Source: Saccharibacillus qingshengii (GTDB taxonomy: Bacteria > Bacillota > Bacilli > Paenibacillales > Paenibacillaceae). From it: a stretch of DNA of 64,000 nucleotides. Position numbers and translations under genes: made by a program. The notes beneath the pieces are model-generated. The model worked only from the letters and a program-made list of their open reading frames with translations, had not been told where the DNA came from and ran no database searches. Shown here in pieces: positions 1-8,446 of the stretch. Numbering within the stretch: position 1 is the stretch's first letter; each line of letters begins with the position of its first letter. The stretch is taken from NCBI RefSeq assembly GCF_013185195.1, contig NZ_JAAZWC010000004.1:1-64000 (forward strand), written 5' to 3'.

Positions 1-78
1 CTTTATTCTACACGAATCCGGCCATGAGCCCTTTTTGTATTCAGTTCGAGGTGTTGCACTTCATTTTACAATCCGTCA
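1..78. mobile_element. possible end of an IS30-like element at the window edge
   Basis: The mod-like protein sequence becomes recognisable only from about base 79 (KDKFSKPINEYL). The codons before it do not give the DPPY-type segment that normally precedes this point in type III Mod proteins. They read VALHFTIR, and the DNA at about 49-75 (GGTGTTGCACTTCATTTT and following) reminds me of the tips of IS30-family elements. This is recollection, not a database match; an assembly junction would look the same. Only the tip would be in the window. Confidence 0.25.
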
Positions 79-1686
79 CAAAGATAAATTTTCGAAACCA
101 ATTAATGAATACTTAGAGGAGTCTGGACAAATAGATGAACAAGGGAACAAGCTGTTTGTTAATCCAGAGTCAAATGGAGGGTTTCATAGTGATTGGCTGA
201 CTATGATGTATTCAAGACTAAAAGTTTCAAGAAATCTTTTGCAAAACGATGGAATGATTTTTATCAGTATAGATGATAAAGAAATAGATAATATGAAAAA
301 GATTAGTGATGAAATTTTTGGATCTGAGAACTTCATTTCAGTTTTGGTATGGGAGAAAAAAAAGAAAGGTTCATTTCTTGCCAAAAATATAACTACCATC
401 AAAGAATATATTCTTGTTTATTGTAAAGACAATTCTGACTTTTGTGGCTTGGTAGGGGAAATAAACGAAGAAACTGAAACATATCCTTGTATTAATGCAA
501 ATAACAAGAGAGAATTGATAAAAATAACAGCTGGTATTTCTTCAAAATATAAGGAAAAAAATTTTTTCTTAGAAAAAGGCAGCACGATTTCTGATAAGAC
601 AATGAATATGTTTTTGCATTCTGATCTTGTTATTGAAGATGGTTTATTAGCAAAAGATTTAATCATAGAAGGTAATTGGAGGTATTCCCAAACCTTAATG
701 AAACAATTTGCACAAAAAAAAGAGCTGTATATAACTCAAGATCTTTACTTAAGAAGAATTGTAAGTGAACCTAGAAATAAAGCATTAAAAGATTTACTTT
801 TTAGAGCGGGAGAAGAAAAAAAACCATCCAAGAGGATTGGAAAATAAATCTTAAAAATTTATTTGATACAGGATGGGGATCCAATGAAGATGCAGATGAA
901 GAACAACGCCTTCTTTTTGGAGTACAAGGTATAGCTAGTTATCCTAAACCCACAAAATTAATTATGAAGCTTCTTGCCTCCATTAGGCATGAGAACGCCT
1001 TAGTATTAGACTTCTTCTCGGGCTCTTCCACAACTGCTGAAGCGGTGATGAAGTTGAATGCTCTTGATGGTGGGAATCGGAAATTTATTATGGTTCAAAT
1101 ACCTGAAGATCTTAACCAAACTAAAATTGAAGTTGATCCTGTTACTAGAAAAACAATAGAAAATACCATAGAATTTCTTACTTCTATTGGCAAAAAAACC
1201 TATATAAGTGAAATCGGCAAAGAACGCATCCGTCGGGCAGCCAAAAAGATCCAAAACGAAACCGGCGCCGATATCGACTATGGATTCCGCGTCTATCGTA
1301 CCGATTCCAGCAACATGAAAGACATCTACTACACGCCGGATAAGCTTGGGCAGGTGGATCTCCTCGATCTCGCCGACAACATCAAAGAAGACCGTACCAG
1401 CGAAGACCTGCTGATCCAGGTCATGTTGGAAAAAGGACTCTCGCTCTCGCTGCCGATGGAAGCGAAGCGGGTCGACGGCTGCACCGTGCATTATGTGGCT
1501 GGCAACTCGCTGATCGCCTGCTTTGACGCAGATATCCCGGGATTGCTTCTTCGTCGAATCGCGGAAGAGGACAAGCCGCTCCGCTTTGTATGCCGGGATG
1601 CTTCATTTGCCGACGACTCGGCTCGTATCAACGTGGAAGAAATGTTCAAACTGCTCTCCCCGATTACCGACATTCAGGTCTTGTAG
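2..1686 (+). pseudogene. mod: type III restriction-modification methyltransferase subunit Mod, partial and frameshifted
   Basis: DNA adenine methyltransferase and specificity subunit of a type III system, acting with the Res subunit 15 bp downstream. Bases 79-847 encode the central region (FHSDWLTMMYSRLK, GMIFISIDDKEIDNM, EIFGSENF). This frame stops at 845-847. The remainder continues without a stop in the -1 frame from about 820 to 1686, with PKPTKLI and the AdoMet-binding stretch LDFFSGSSTTAEAVM at 1003-1047. The frames meet at a run of eight A (816-823); one extra A restores a single reading frame. The N-terminus with the DPPY motif is outside the window or lost. Bases 1 to about 1210 are strongly AT-rich, while the C-terminal third has the GC-rich codon use of the rest of the window, suggesting a mosaic gene. 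It could be a phase-variable gene in the OFF state, a pseudogene, or a homopolymer sequencing error. Confidence 0.8.
816..823 (+). repeat. A8 homopolymer at the mod frame junction
   Basis: Eight consecutive A residues (GAAG-A8-CC) lie exactly where the two open frames of mod meet. A change of +1 or -2 A would join them. A -1 ribosomal slip on A-AAA-AAA would also allow some full-length protein. Homopolymer tracts of this kind cause phase variation in type III mod genes of other bacteria. Confidence 0.7.
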
Positions 1687-1701
1687 AAGGGAGATGCGAA
1701 G

Positions 1702-4700
1702 ATGAAAATCAAATTCAAACACCAACAGTTCCAACTTGATGCCGTGCAGCGGATCGTCGACGTGTTTGCTGGTCAGCCCAACGAGGCTTCCCGCTTCACG
1801 CTGGACAAAGGCCGCCGTCAAACGGTGGAGTATGCGGGCGACCTCTATCAGCAACGTGTCGGGACCGCCGTCATGGATGCCGAATATGGATTCAAAAATA
1901 ATACGATCCGGATTCCGGACAACGACGTCTTTTCCAATATCCAATCGCTTCAGCGCCTGAACGGTCTTCCGGTCTCCGACAAACTCGCCGGTCGCTACAA
2001 TCTGACCGTCGAGATGGAGACCGGTACGGGCAAGACCTACACGTATATCCGTACGATGTTCGAGCTGCACAAAGCGTATGGATGGAGCAAATTCATTGTC
2101 GTCGTGCCTTCTATTGCGATCCGCGAAGGCGTGCTGAAGAGTTTTCAGATGATGGAAGAGCATTTTATGGCCGAATATGGTATCAAGACTCGTCATTTTG
2201 TTTATAATTCCAAGGATCTTAATAAAGTGGATCAGTTCGCGGCGGACGGCGGCATCAATGTGATGATTATCAATTCGCAGGCGTTTGCGGCCCGCGGCCA
2301 GGATGCGCGGCGCATCTATATGGAGCTGGACGACTTCGCTTCTCGCCGCCCGATCGACGTAATCGCTAGCACGAATCCGATCATGATCATTGACGAGCCG
2401 CAGTCCGTGGAGGGAGCCAAGACCAAGGAATCGCTGCAGGCGTTCAAGCCGCTTTTTACGCTGCGCTATTCGGCCACGCATAAGGAAGACTACAACAAAG
2501 TCTATCGCCTTGATGCGTTGGATGCTTATAACATGAAGTTGGTCAAAAAGATTAACGTCAAAGGGATCTCGGTTACGGGCAATGTCGGTACCGAAGGCTA
2601 CCTTTACTTGCAGTCGATCGAAATCAGCGCCAAAAAACCTCCGGTCGCCCGTCTGGAATTCGAAAGCATCAGCGGATCGGGAGTCAAGCGGAGCACGCAT
2701 GTCGTTAACGAAGGCTATAGTCTTTACGATCACTCCGGACGAATGGAACAGTATCGGGGCTGCAGAGTCGCTCAAATTAACGGCCAGAATAATACAGTCA
2801 CGTTTACGAATTCGATTAAGCCTCTTCGAGCGGGGGAAGTATGGGGGGATGTCAACGAACTCCATTTCCGCCGAATTCAGATTCGCGAGACGATCCAATC
2901 GCATTTTAAGAAGGAGCGTTCGTTGTTCCAAAAAGGCATCAAAGTGCTATCCTTGTTCTTTATCGACGAAGTCGCGAAGTACAGGCAGTACGGCGAGAAT
3001 AACGAAGAATTGCGCGGAATCTATGCCGAGATGTTTGAGGAAGAATATACGATTTTGTTGAACGAGCAACTTTCGCTGTTTGCCGACGATCCCTATGTAC
3101 ACTATTTGAACGGAATTGAAGCCGCCCAGACGCATAAAGGCTATTTCTCTATCGATAAAAAAAGCAAACGCTTCGTCGATCCCAAAGTGACTGGGCGTAA
3201 TGCTGAATCGGGTTCAGACGACGTCGATGCTTACGATCTGATCATGAAGCAAAAAGAACGCCTGCTCAGTTTTGACGAGCCGACACGCTTTATTTTCTCT
3301 CATTCGGCGCTCAAGGAAGGTTGGGACAATCCGAACGTCTTCCAGATCTGCACATTGAAGCATAGCGATTCAACGATGAAAAAAAGACAAGAGGTCGGAC
3401 GGGGTCTGCGTCTATGTGTGAACCAGAACGGCGAGCGAATCGATGCGGATTTTCTGGATGAGGACGTGCATAAGATCAATAGGCTCACCGTGATCGCAAG
3501 TGAATCGTATGAGCTTTTTGCCAAAGAACTGCAGCGCGAGATCGCCGACACGCTCAAGGATCGTCCGAAAAAAGCCGATCATGCGTTCTTCCTAGGCCGG
3601 ATGTTGACGGATGGACAGGGCGGCAAGCTCCAACTGGATGATGCTCAAGCCAAGAAGCTGCTGTTTGCGCTAATTAAGGCAGATTACGTGGACCCTGAAT
3701 TTGCCCTGACGGATACGTACACAACCGCGTTCGAGCAGGGAACCGTACAACTGCCGCCGGAACTTGAGCCTTATCGAACGTCCATATTAGAGCTGCTGCA
3801 ATCTGTCTATAGCTCGGGACAAGCGGATATATCCAGCAATGAACGGGACAATAACGTCACGATCCAACAGACGAATGAAAACTTCAATAGACAGGAATTT
3901 CAGGCACTGTGGAACAAAATCAACCGTAAATCGATCTATACCGTGGAATTCGACTCCAATGAGCTTATTCGTAACAGTATTCGTAAATTGGAGACCGATC
4001 TTCGGGTGCCTCATCTGCGTTATACCGTCGCTTACGGAGAGCTCGGGGAGATTAAGTCTCAGGAACAACTACTTGCGGGCGAAGCGTTCGAGCTGCGGGA
4101 GAAAAGCAATCATACGGAAAAGGCGGTCGTCAGCTATTCCATCAAATATGATCTGGTCGGGAAACTGATGGACGAGACGCAACTGACCCGCCGCACGATT
4201 ATTGCGATTTTGTCGGGGATCAAAGAGGCGACGTTCCTCCAATTTCGCACCAATCCGGAAGAGTTTATTCTGCGTGCGGGGAAACTGATCAACGAGGAGA
4301 AAGCGGCGGCGGTTATCCAGTCGATTACGTACGATGCGATTAACGAGACGTTCGACAGCGCCATTTTCACGGCCAACAACCTGAATGGCAAATTGGGAGA
4401 AAACGCATTTGAGATGGACAAGCACATTTACGACTACCTTTTAACCGATTCGCGTATCGAGCAAAAGTTCGCGAAGGAGTTGGATGCGCATAACGAAGTG
4501 CTTGTCTATGCCAAACTGCCACGCGGTTTCCATATTCCGACGCCGGTCGGCAAGTACAACCCCGACTGGGCGATCGTATTTAAGGAAGGCAGCGTAAAGC
4601 ATATCTATTTCGTAGCGGAGACAAAGGGTTCCATGAGTTCTATGGATCTGCGGGGTGTGGAGAATGCGAAAATCGAATGCGCACGCAGGCACTTTGCCAG

Positions 4701-4773
4701 TCTGGATACGGCGGAATTGAAGTACGATGTAGTCAACAGCTATGAGAAACTGTTGGAAATCGTGAACGGATAG
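1702..4773 (+). CDS. res: type III restriction endonuclease subunit Res
   Basis: ATP-dependent helicase-nuclease subunit of the type III system, 1023 residues, a usual length for Res. Superfamily 2 motifs are visible: Walker A TGTGKT at about residues 106-111, the DEAD-box variant DEPQ at about 230, and motif III YSAT at about 255. The C-terminal nuclease domain carries NPDW at about 952 and ETKG at about 973, fitting a PD-(D/E)xK active site. The ATG follows AGGGAG with about 8 bases of spacing, 15 bp after mod, so the two are co-transcribed. The gene is intact although mod is broken; since Res needs Mod for DNA recognition, restriction should depend on whether full-length Mod is made. Codon use matches the GC-rich genome. 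Confidence 0.95.
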   Translation: MKIKFKHQQFQLDAVQRIVDVFAGQPNEASRFTLDKGRRQTVEYAGDLYQQRVGTAVMDAEYGFKNNTIRIPDNDVFSNIQSLQRLNGLPVSDKLAGRYNLTVEMETGTGKTYTYIRTMFELHKAYGWSKFIVVVPSIAIREGVLKSFQMMEEHFMAEYGIKTRHFVYNSKDLNKVDQFAADGGINVMIINSQAFAARGQDARRIYMELDDFASRRPIDVIASTNPIMIIDEPQSVEGAKTKESLQAFKPLFTLRYSATHKEDYNKVYRLDALDAYNMKLVKKINVKGISVTGNVGTEGYLYLQSIEISAKKPPVARLEFESISGSGVKRSTHVVNEGYSLYDHSGRMEQYRGCRVAQINGQNNTVTFTNSIKPLRAGEVWGDVNELHFRRIQIRETIQSHFKKERSLFQKGIKVLSLFFIDEVAKYRQYGENNEELRGIYAEMFEEEYTILLNEQLSLFADDPYVHYLNGIEAAQTHKGYFSIDKKSKRFVDPKVTGRNAESGSDDVDAYDLIMKQKERLLSFDEPTRFIFSHSALKEGWDNPNVFQICTLKHSDSTMKKRQEVGRGLRLCVNQNGERIDADFLDEDVHKINRLTVIASESYELFAKELQREIADTLKDRPKKADHAFFLGRMLTDGQGGKLQLDDAQAKKLLFALIKADYVDPEFALTDTYTTAFEQGTVQLPPELEPYRTSILELLQSVYSSGQADISSNERDNNVTIQQTNENFNRQEFQALWNKINRKSIYTVEFDSNELIRNSIRKLETDLRVPHLRYTVAYGELGEIKSQEQLLAGEAFELREKSNHTEKAVVSYSIKYDLVGKLMDETQLTRRTIIAILSGIKEATFLQFRTNPEEFILRAGKLINEEKAAAVIQSITYDAINETFDSAIFTANNLNGKLGENAFEMDKHIYDYLLTDSRIEQKFAKELDAHNEVLVYAKLPRGFHIPTPVGKYNPDWAIVFKEGSVKHIYFVAETKGSMSSMDLRGVENAKIECARRHFASLDTAELKYDVVNSYEKLLEIVNG

Positions 4774-4831
4774 TCGCAAATTTAAATACCCTTTATTTCC
4801 GGAATTCCAAAAGCCAGTAGAACAAAAAAGT

Positions 4832-4868
4832 AAGCCGTACCTCAATGTGGAGGGCGGCTTTTTGTATT
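4832..4868 (+). terminator. intrinsic terminator after res
   Basis: Stem AAGCCGTACCTC paired with GAGGGCGGCTT around a six-base loop, followed by TTTTTG, 58 bp after the res stop. Confidence 0.8.
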
Positions 4869-4977
4869 TCCTACTCAAGCGATGATGGAACATATATTTC
4901 GCATAAATAAATTTAGTATAAAGAGAAGGAGATTTCGGGTTACATAATAAGTATCAACTGGAAAAGGAGTGGGGAGT

Positions 4978-5217
4978 ATGCCGATTTATTCGTTTCTAGT
5001 CCTGTTGACCGGCATCGCTTTGATGGGATTGGGTGCTTTCTATCTGAAAAAGGGAACGCTGCCCGCGGTTGAGCCTTATCGAAAAAATGAACACGGAGAA
5101 CGAAGCGCCGACGGTTCGCGGGAGAAGGCAGCCAATCTGGCGGCAGGTGCCGCTTTTATGATTGCAGGTCTTATTTTGATTCTCTTTTTCACGACGGTCT
5201 CGTCCCTATTTTCTTAA
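4978..5217 (+). CDS. small two-pass membrane protein, unknown function
   Basis: A 79-residue protein of no family I recognise. Two hydrophobic segments (about residues 4-24, YSFLVLLTGIALMGLGAF, and about 53-75) flank a charged linker rich in Lys, Glu and Arg, which suggests a hairpin in the cytoplasmic membrane. I chose the ATG at 4978 because AAGGAG at 4964-4969 lies 8 bases upstream; a GTG at 4969 overlaps that ribosome binding site. It stands alone between the restriction locus and a flavin oxidoreductase, with an AT-rich leader upstream. Confidence 0.7.
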   Translation: MPIYSFLVLLTGIALMGLGAFYLKKGTLPAVEPYRKNEHGERSADGSREKAANLAAGAAFMIAGLILILFFTTVSSLFS

Positions 5218-5360
5218 TTTCGATTCCTTTTTCAAAACAAGACTTGAAATCTCCGACGAAAAAGCCGATAATGAGTATATAAAATAATTATAGTAACTTA
5301 CTTTAATAAATATAACTGACCCTGCTCAAATAGTCGGCTTATCGAAAAGGAGATTCAATC

Positions 5361-6425
5361 ATGGAAATCGGCATCAGTACATTTGTGGAAACAACCCCTG
5401 CGGACGGCACCGGACCTACGATCAGTCACGCGGAGCGTATTCGCCAAGTGGTGGAAGAAATCGTGCTTGCGGACAAAGTCGGCCTCGACGTGTTCGGCGT
5501 GGGCGAGCATCACCGGATCGATTACGCGGCTTCCGCGCCTGCGGTCATTCTGGCCGCTGCAGCCGCCCGGACCGAGAAGATCCGCCTAACCAGCGCGGTA
5601 ACGGTGCTGTCGTCGGCCGATCCGGTACGCGTGTTCCAGGACTTCTCGACCGTGGATGCGATCTCCAACGGCCGCGCCGAGATCATGGCGGGCCGGGGAT
5701 CGTTTATCGAGTCGTTCCCGCTGTTCGGTTACGATCTGAACGATTACGACGATCTGTTCGACGAGAAGCTGGAACTGCTGCTCAAGATTCAGGAATCGGA
5801 GATTGTCGACTGGAAAGGCGGACACCGGCCGGCGATCAAGAACCGGGGCGTTTATCCGCGTCCGGTGCAGGAGAAACTGCCGATCTGGATCGGCAGCGGC
5901 GGCAATCAGGAGTCCGTCGTTCGCGCCGGCCTCTTGAACCTGCCGCTGGTGCTTGCGATTATCGGCGGACGTCCGGCCCAGTTCGCGCCGCTTGTCGACC
6001 TGTACAAGCGTGCGGCCCAGCACAGCGGACACGATGCGTCCCTGCTGCCGGTCGCTTCGCATTCGCACGGGTTCGTCGGCGAGACCGACGACGAAGCGGC
6101 GGACAAATTCTATCCGTCGATGCGCTACGCGATGACCGTGCTCGGCAAAGAGCGCGGTTGGGCTCCTTATACCCGCCAAGGTTACGATGCTCTGCGCGGA
6201 CCGGAAGGGGCGCTGTATGTAGGCAGCCCGGAGACCGTAGCGAAGAAGATTATCGACCTGCGCAAAAAGGTCGGGATCACCCGCTTCATGCTGCATACGC
6301 CGGTCGGTACGATGGGCAGCCACGACGATGTCCTGCGTTCGGTCGAGCTGCTCGGCACCAAGGTTGCTCCGATCGTCCGCGAAGAGATCGCGGCTTGGGA
6401 AGCGGCGGGACAACCCGCAGAATAA
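5361..6425 (+). CDS. LLM class flavin-dependent oxidoreductase (luciferase-like)
   Basis: FMN-dependent monooxygenase of the bacterial luciferase-like family, 354 residues, expected to be cytoplasmic with a TIM-barrel fold. The family pattern is clear: FGVGEHHRIDYAASAP near residue 50, then IRLTSAVTVLSSADPVRVFQ, then a glycine-rich GRAEIMAGRGSF. The substrate cannot be read from sequence. The start follows AAAAGGAG with normal spacing. The AT-rich upstream region (5275-5330) contains the near-repeat AGTAACTTACTT and TATAAC-like -10 candidates. The gene ends just before foldback element 1, which occupies its terminator. Confidence 0.9.
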   Translation: MEIGISTFVETTPADGTGPTISHAERIRQVVEEIVLADKVGLDVFGVGEHHRIDYAASAPAVILAAAAARTEKIRLTSAVTVLSSADPVRVFQDFSTVDAISNGRAEIMAGRGSFIESFPLFGYDLNDYDDLFDEKLELLLKIQESEIVDWKGGHRPAIKNRGVYPRPVQEKLPIWIGSGGNQESVVRAGLLNLPLVLAIIGGRPAQFAPLVDLYKRAAQHSGHDASLLPVASHSHGFVGETDDEAADKFYPSMRYAMTVLGKERGWAPYTRQGYDALRGPEGALYVGSPETVAKKIIDLRKKVGITRFMLHTPVGTMGSHDDVLRSVELLGTKVAPIVREEIAAWEAAGQPAE

Positions 6426-6492
6426 AGAAGGAGGCCGCCGTTTCTTCTCAGGCGGCTGATTCCTTCCAAGCCCGCACCTTCCGGTGCGGGCT

Positions 6493-6694
6493 CAGGCTGT
6501 CGTGAAAGTCCTATTCGTTGTAGAAGCTCGTCGGCTGCGGGAAAAATTCGTTCCGGTCGCGTGTTGAAATCGAGAAAAAGGATTGGATTTTAGCGGAATT
6601 TTCCCAATTTCAAAGGCGAACACTATCGTTCCTTCACTGAATTTCTCCCTCCTTCTCCTCGCTTCTCTCAGAATCAGACTTTCTCGACACGTTG
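6493..6694 (+). repeat. foldback element copy 1 (terminator-nested, 202 bp)
   Basis: A non-coding palindromic element with ends CAGGCTGTCGTGAAAGTC and, inverted, GACTTTCTCGACACGTTG. Two inner arms can pair: the GGGAAAAATTC region with GAATTTCTCCC, and the TTGAAATCGAG region with a matching arm near 6610. On the left, 6469-6492 is a complete terminator hairpin (stem AGCCCGCACC, loop TTCC). The same 24 bp recurs exactly at 6695-6718, followed by the T run. It lies between the codirectional LLM and arsR genes. The other copies are at 9641, 39381, 49983 and 52053. Confidence 0.9.
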
Positions 6695-6724
6695 AGCCCG
6701 CACCTTCCGGTGCGGGCTTTTTTC
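6695..6724 (+). terminator. terminator, right-hand duplicate flanking element 1
   Basis: Stem AGCCCGCACC / GGTGCGGGCT with loop TTCC, followed by TTTTTTC. It is identical to the hairpin at 6469-6492, which has no T run because the element follows it directly. Confidence 0.9.
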
Positions 6725-6760
6725 TGCGGTTTTTCGATCAGGCCTGCGATGTATTTTTTC

Positions 6761-6798
6761 GAATATTCCTTTACAGGAATATTCAACTGGGTTATATT
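6761..6798 (+). promoter_or_regulatory. sigma-A promoter with its -35 inside an inverted repeat (ArsR operator candidate)
   Basis: A perfect inverted repeat GAATATTCC (6761-6769) / GGAATATTC (6776-6784) encloses TTTACA (6770-6775), a -35 hexamer. TATATT follows at 6793-6798 after exactly 17 bp. The geometry predicts that a dimer bound to the repeat blocks polymerase, and the ArsR-type protein encoded 38 bp downstream is the obvious candidate, so the operon is probably self-repressed. Confidence 0.75.
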
Positions 6799-6835
6799 GG
6801 GATCAGAACAAGACGGACCATTGAAAGAGGTGATC

Positions 6836-7213
6836 TTGCGCAGAACGGAAGAGGGCGGAAGAAAGGCCGATTCCGGTCTGCGCAGAAACGATATGGACGA
6901 AGGACATACAGAGCTGTTCAGTGCATTGGCGGAACCGAGCCGTATGCGGATCGTGGCGCTGCTGCGCGAAGGACCGCTCAGCGTAGGCGAGATTGCGGAT
7001 CGTTTGGAACTGCGCCAACCGCAGGCTTCCAAACATCTCAAAGTTCTTCAACAGGCGGGCGTGGTGGAGGTTCAGGCGGAGGCGAACCGGAGGCATTACC
7101 GGCTGCGGCCGGAGCCTTTTCGGGAAATGGAAGATTGGCTGGCAGGCTACCGCGAGCTGTGGAGCGACCGCTTCGACCGCTTGGACGAGTACCTGCGGAA
7201 TATGCCGGATTGA
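6836..7213 (+). CDS. ArsR/SmtB-family transcriptional regulator
   Basis: Small winged-helix repressor. LFSALAEPSRMRIVALL begins the domain, and VGEIADRLELRQPQASKHLK is the recognition helix region of ArsR proteins. No cysteine cluster for metal binding is visible, so it is more likely of the metal-independent type found beside AHSA1 genes. I place the start at TTG 6836, preceded by AAAGAGGTG; an ATG at 6893 gives a shorter product that still contains the whole domain. It is followed after 68 bp by an AHSA1 gene, a common pairing in Bacillales. The palindromic promoter just upstream suggests autoregulation. Confidence 0.88.
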   Translation: MRRTEEGGRKADSGLRRNDMDEGHTELFSALAEPSRMRIVALLREGPLSVGEIADRLELRQPQASKHLKVLQQAGVVEVQAEANRRHYRLRPEPFREMEDWLAGYRELWSDRFDRLDEYLRNMPD

Positions 7214-7281
7214 CCGGGGCACGGTGGACACCGAACATTCGAAGATTCATCCAAATCAGGCATTTCAGGGAGGGAATCGAC

Positions 7282-7788
7282 ATGACAGACGGCATGATCG
7301 TAAGAATCGAAGGTCGGGAATTTGTGATGGAACGGGTATTCCAGGCGCCGCGGGACAAAGTATTTGCGGCGTTCACCCAATGTGAACACCTGAAGCATTG
7401 GTGGGGACCCCGGGGTTGGGCACTCACCGCCTGTACGCTCGATTTCCGGCCGGAAGGCGTCTGGCATTACTGCATGACGTGCCAAGACAAGAATCAAGGC
7501 GACTTTTTCGGGATGGACTCCTGGGGCAAAGGGATTTACCGGGAGATCGATGCGCCGCACTCATTCGTCTATACCGATTATTTCTCCGATGCCGAAGGCA
7601 GCATCAATGAAGACCTGCCTCCGTCCGATACCACGCTGGTCTTCGAAGAGTTCGAAGGCGGAACGAAGCTGGTCTCCCGTACCCTGTACGATTCGGAAGA
7701 GTCGCTGAAGACGGTTGTCGAGATGGGCATGGAACACGGAATCCGCGAGACTTGGGACCGGCTGGAGGAGTACTTGAGTGAACGGTAA
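7282..7788 (+). CDS. SRPBCC / AHSA1-family protein
   Basis: A 168-residue START-like (SRPBCC) domain protein of the AHSA1 type. The hallmark opening (VFQAPRDKVFAAFTQCEHLKHWW, residues about 18-40) and the C-terminal helix (GMEHGIRETWDRLEEYL) are present. These proteins form a deep hydrophobic ligand pocket; the ligand is unknown. The ATG is preceded by AGGGAGGG. It is the second gene of the arsR operon, and its last codons contain the ribosome binding site and start of the next gene, so the two are translationally coupled. Confidence 0.88.
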   Translation: MTDGMIVRIEGREFVMERVFQAPRDKVFAAFTQCEHLKHWWGPRGWALTACTLDFRPEGVWHYCMTCQDKNQGDFFGMDSWGKGIYREIDAPHSFVYTDYFSDAEGSINEDLPPSDTTLVFEEFEGGTKLVSRTLYDSEESLKTVVEMGMEHGIRETWDRLEEYLSER

Positions 7789-8347
7789 AGGGCAAAGCGA
7801 ACAGAAATCCATAAAGATCCTGGGTATTTCGGGGAGCCTTCGCGCACAATCAGCCAATTCGAGGATTCTGTCGGCTTTGCAACATTTGCTGCCGCCGCAT
7901 GTGGAGTATGAAACGTATAGCAAGCTTTCGGATCTGCCGCATTTCAATCCCGATCTGGACGACAGTGGTCTTCCGGTACACGGAGAAGTCGGACAGTGGA
8001 GAGCGCACCTCGCTTGGGCGAACGCTATCGTGATCTGTACACCGGAATATGCACGCGGGGTTCCCGGTTCATTGAAAAATGCGCTCGACTGGGTCGTTTC
8101 TTCAGGCGAATTTGTCGGTAAGCCGACTGCGGCGATCGGAGCTTCTCCCCATCCGCAGGGCGGCTCTGCGGCACTCGATTCACTGGTCGGGACGCTCGGG
8201 ATGATGAGCGCCGTCATCCCGGAAGGAGCCGGGCTTTGTATTCCGTTTATCACAAAAAAGTTTGCGGCGGATGGAACTTTGAACGATGCCGAGACCGAAG
8301 ATACGCTGCGGAAGCTGGCAGCAGTGCTGGTCGAAACCGCAGGCTGA
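7778..8347 (+). CDS. NADPH-dependent FMN reductase family protein
   Basis: Flavodoxin-fold reductase of 189 residues that probably uses NADPH to reduce FMN or a quinone/azo substrate. The phosphate-binding loop GISGSLR (about residues 16-22) and the motif TPEYARGVPGSLKNALDW (about 87-104) are typical of the family. The GTG start overlaps the AHSA1 gene by 11 bp and is served by GGAGGAG seven bases upstream, inside that gene. It is the last gene of the operon; a strong terminator follows. Confidence 0.9.
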   Translation: MNGKGQSEQKSIKILGISGSLRAQSANSRILSALQHLLPPHVEYETYSKLSDLPHFNPDLDDSGLPVHGEVGQWRAHLAWANAIVICTPEYARGVPGSLKNALDWVVSSGEFVGKPTAAIGASPHPQGGSAALDSLVGTLGMMSAVIPEGAGLCIPFITKKFAADGTLNDAETEDTLRKLAAVLVETAG

Positions 8348-8392
8348 AATTGAAAAGCTTCCGATCACGGATAGCCGGATACCCATCAAAAA

Positions 8393-8442
8393 GGCGTGAC
8401 CATACGAAGCGGGATAAGCTTCGCACGGTCACGTCTTTTTTT
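8393..8442. terminator. bidirectional terminator between FMN reductase and marR
   Basis: CGTGACC (8395-8401) pairs with GGTCACG (8427-8433), and an inner GAAGC/GCTTC stem extends it. A T-rich run follows on the plus strand and an A-rich run lies on the other side, serving both convergent genes. Confidence 0.8.
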
Positions 8443-8446
8443 GTGT

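Noticed and set aside
6583-7788. A 401-codon open frame spanning element 1, arsR and the AHSA1 gene
   Set aside because: Only the part from 7282 resembles a protein; the earlier part is antisense or out of frame to arsR and runs through the foldback element.
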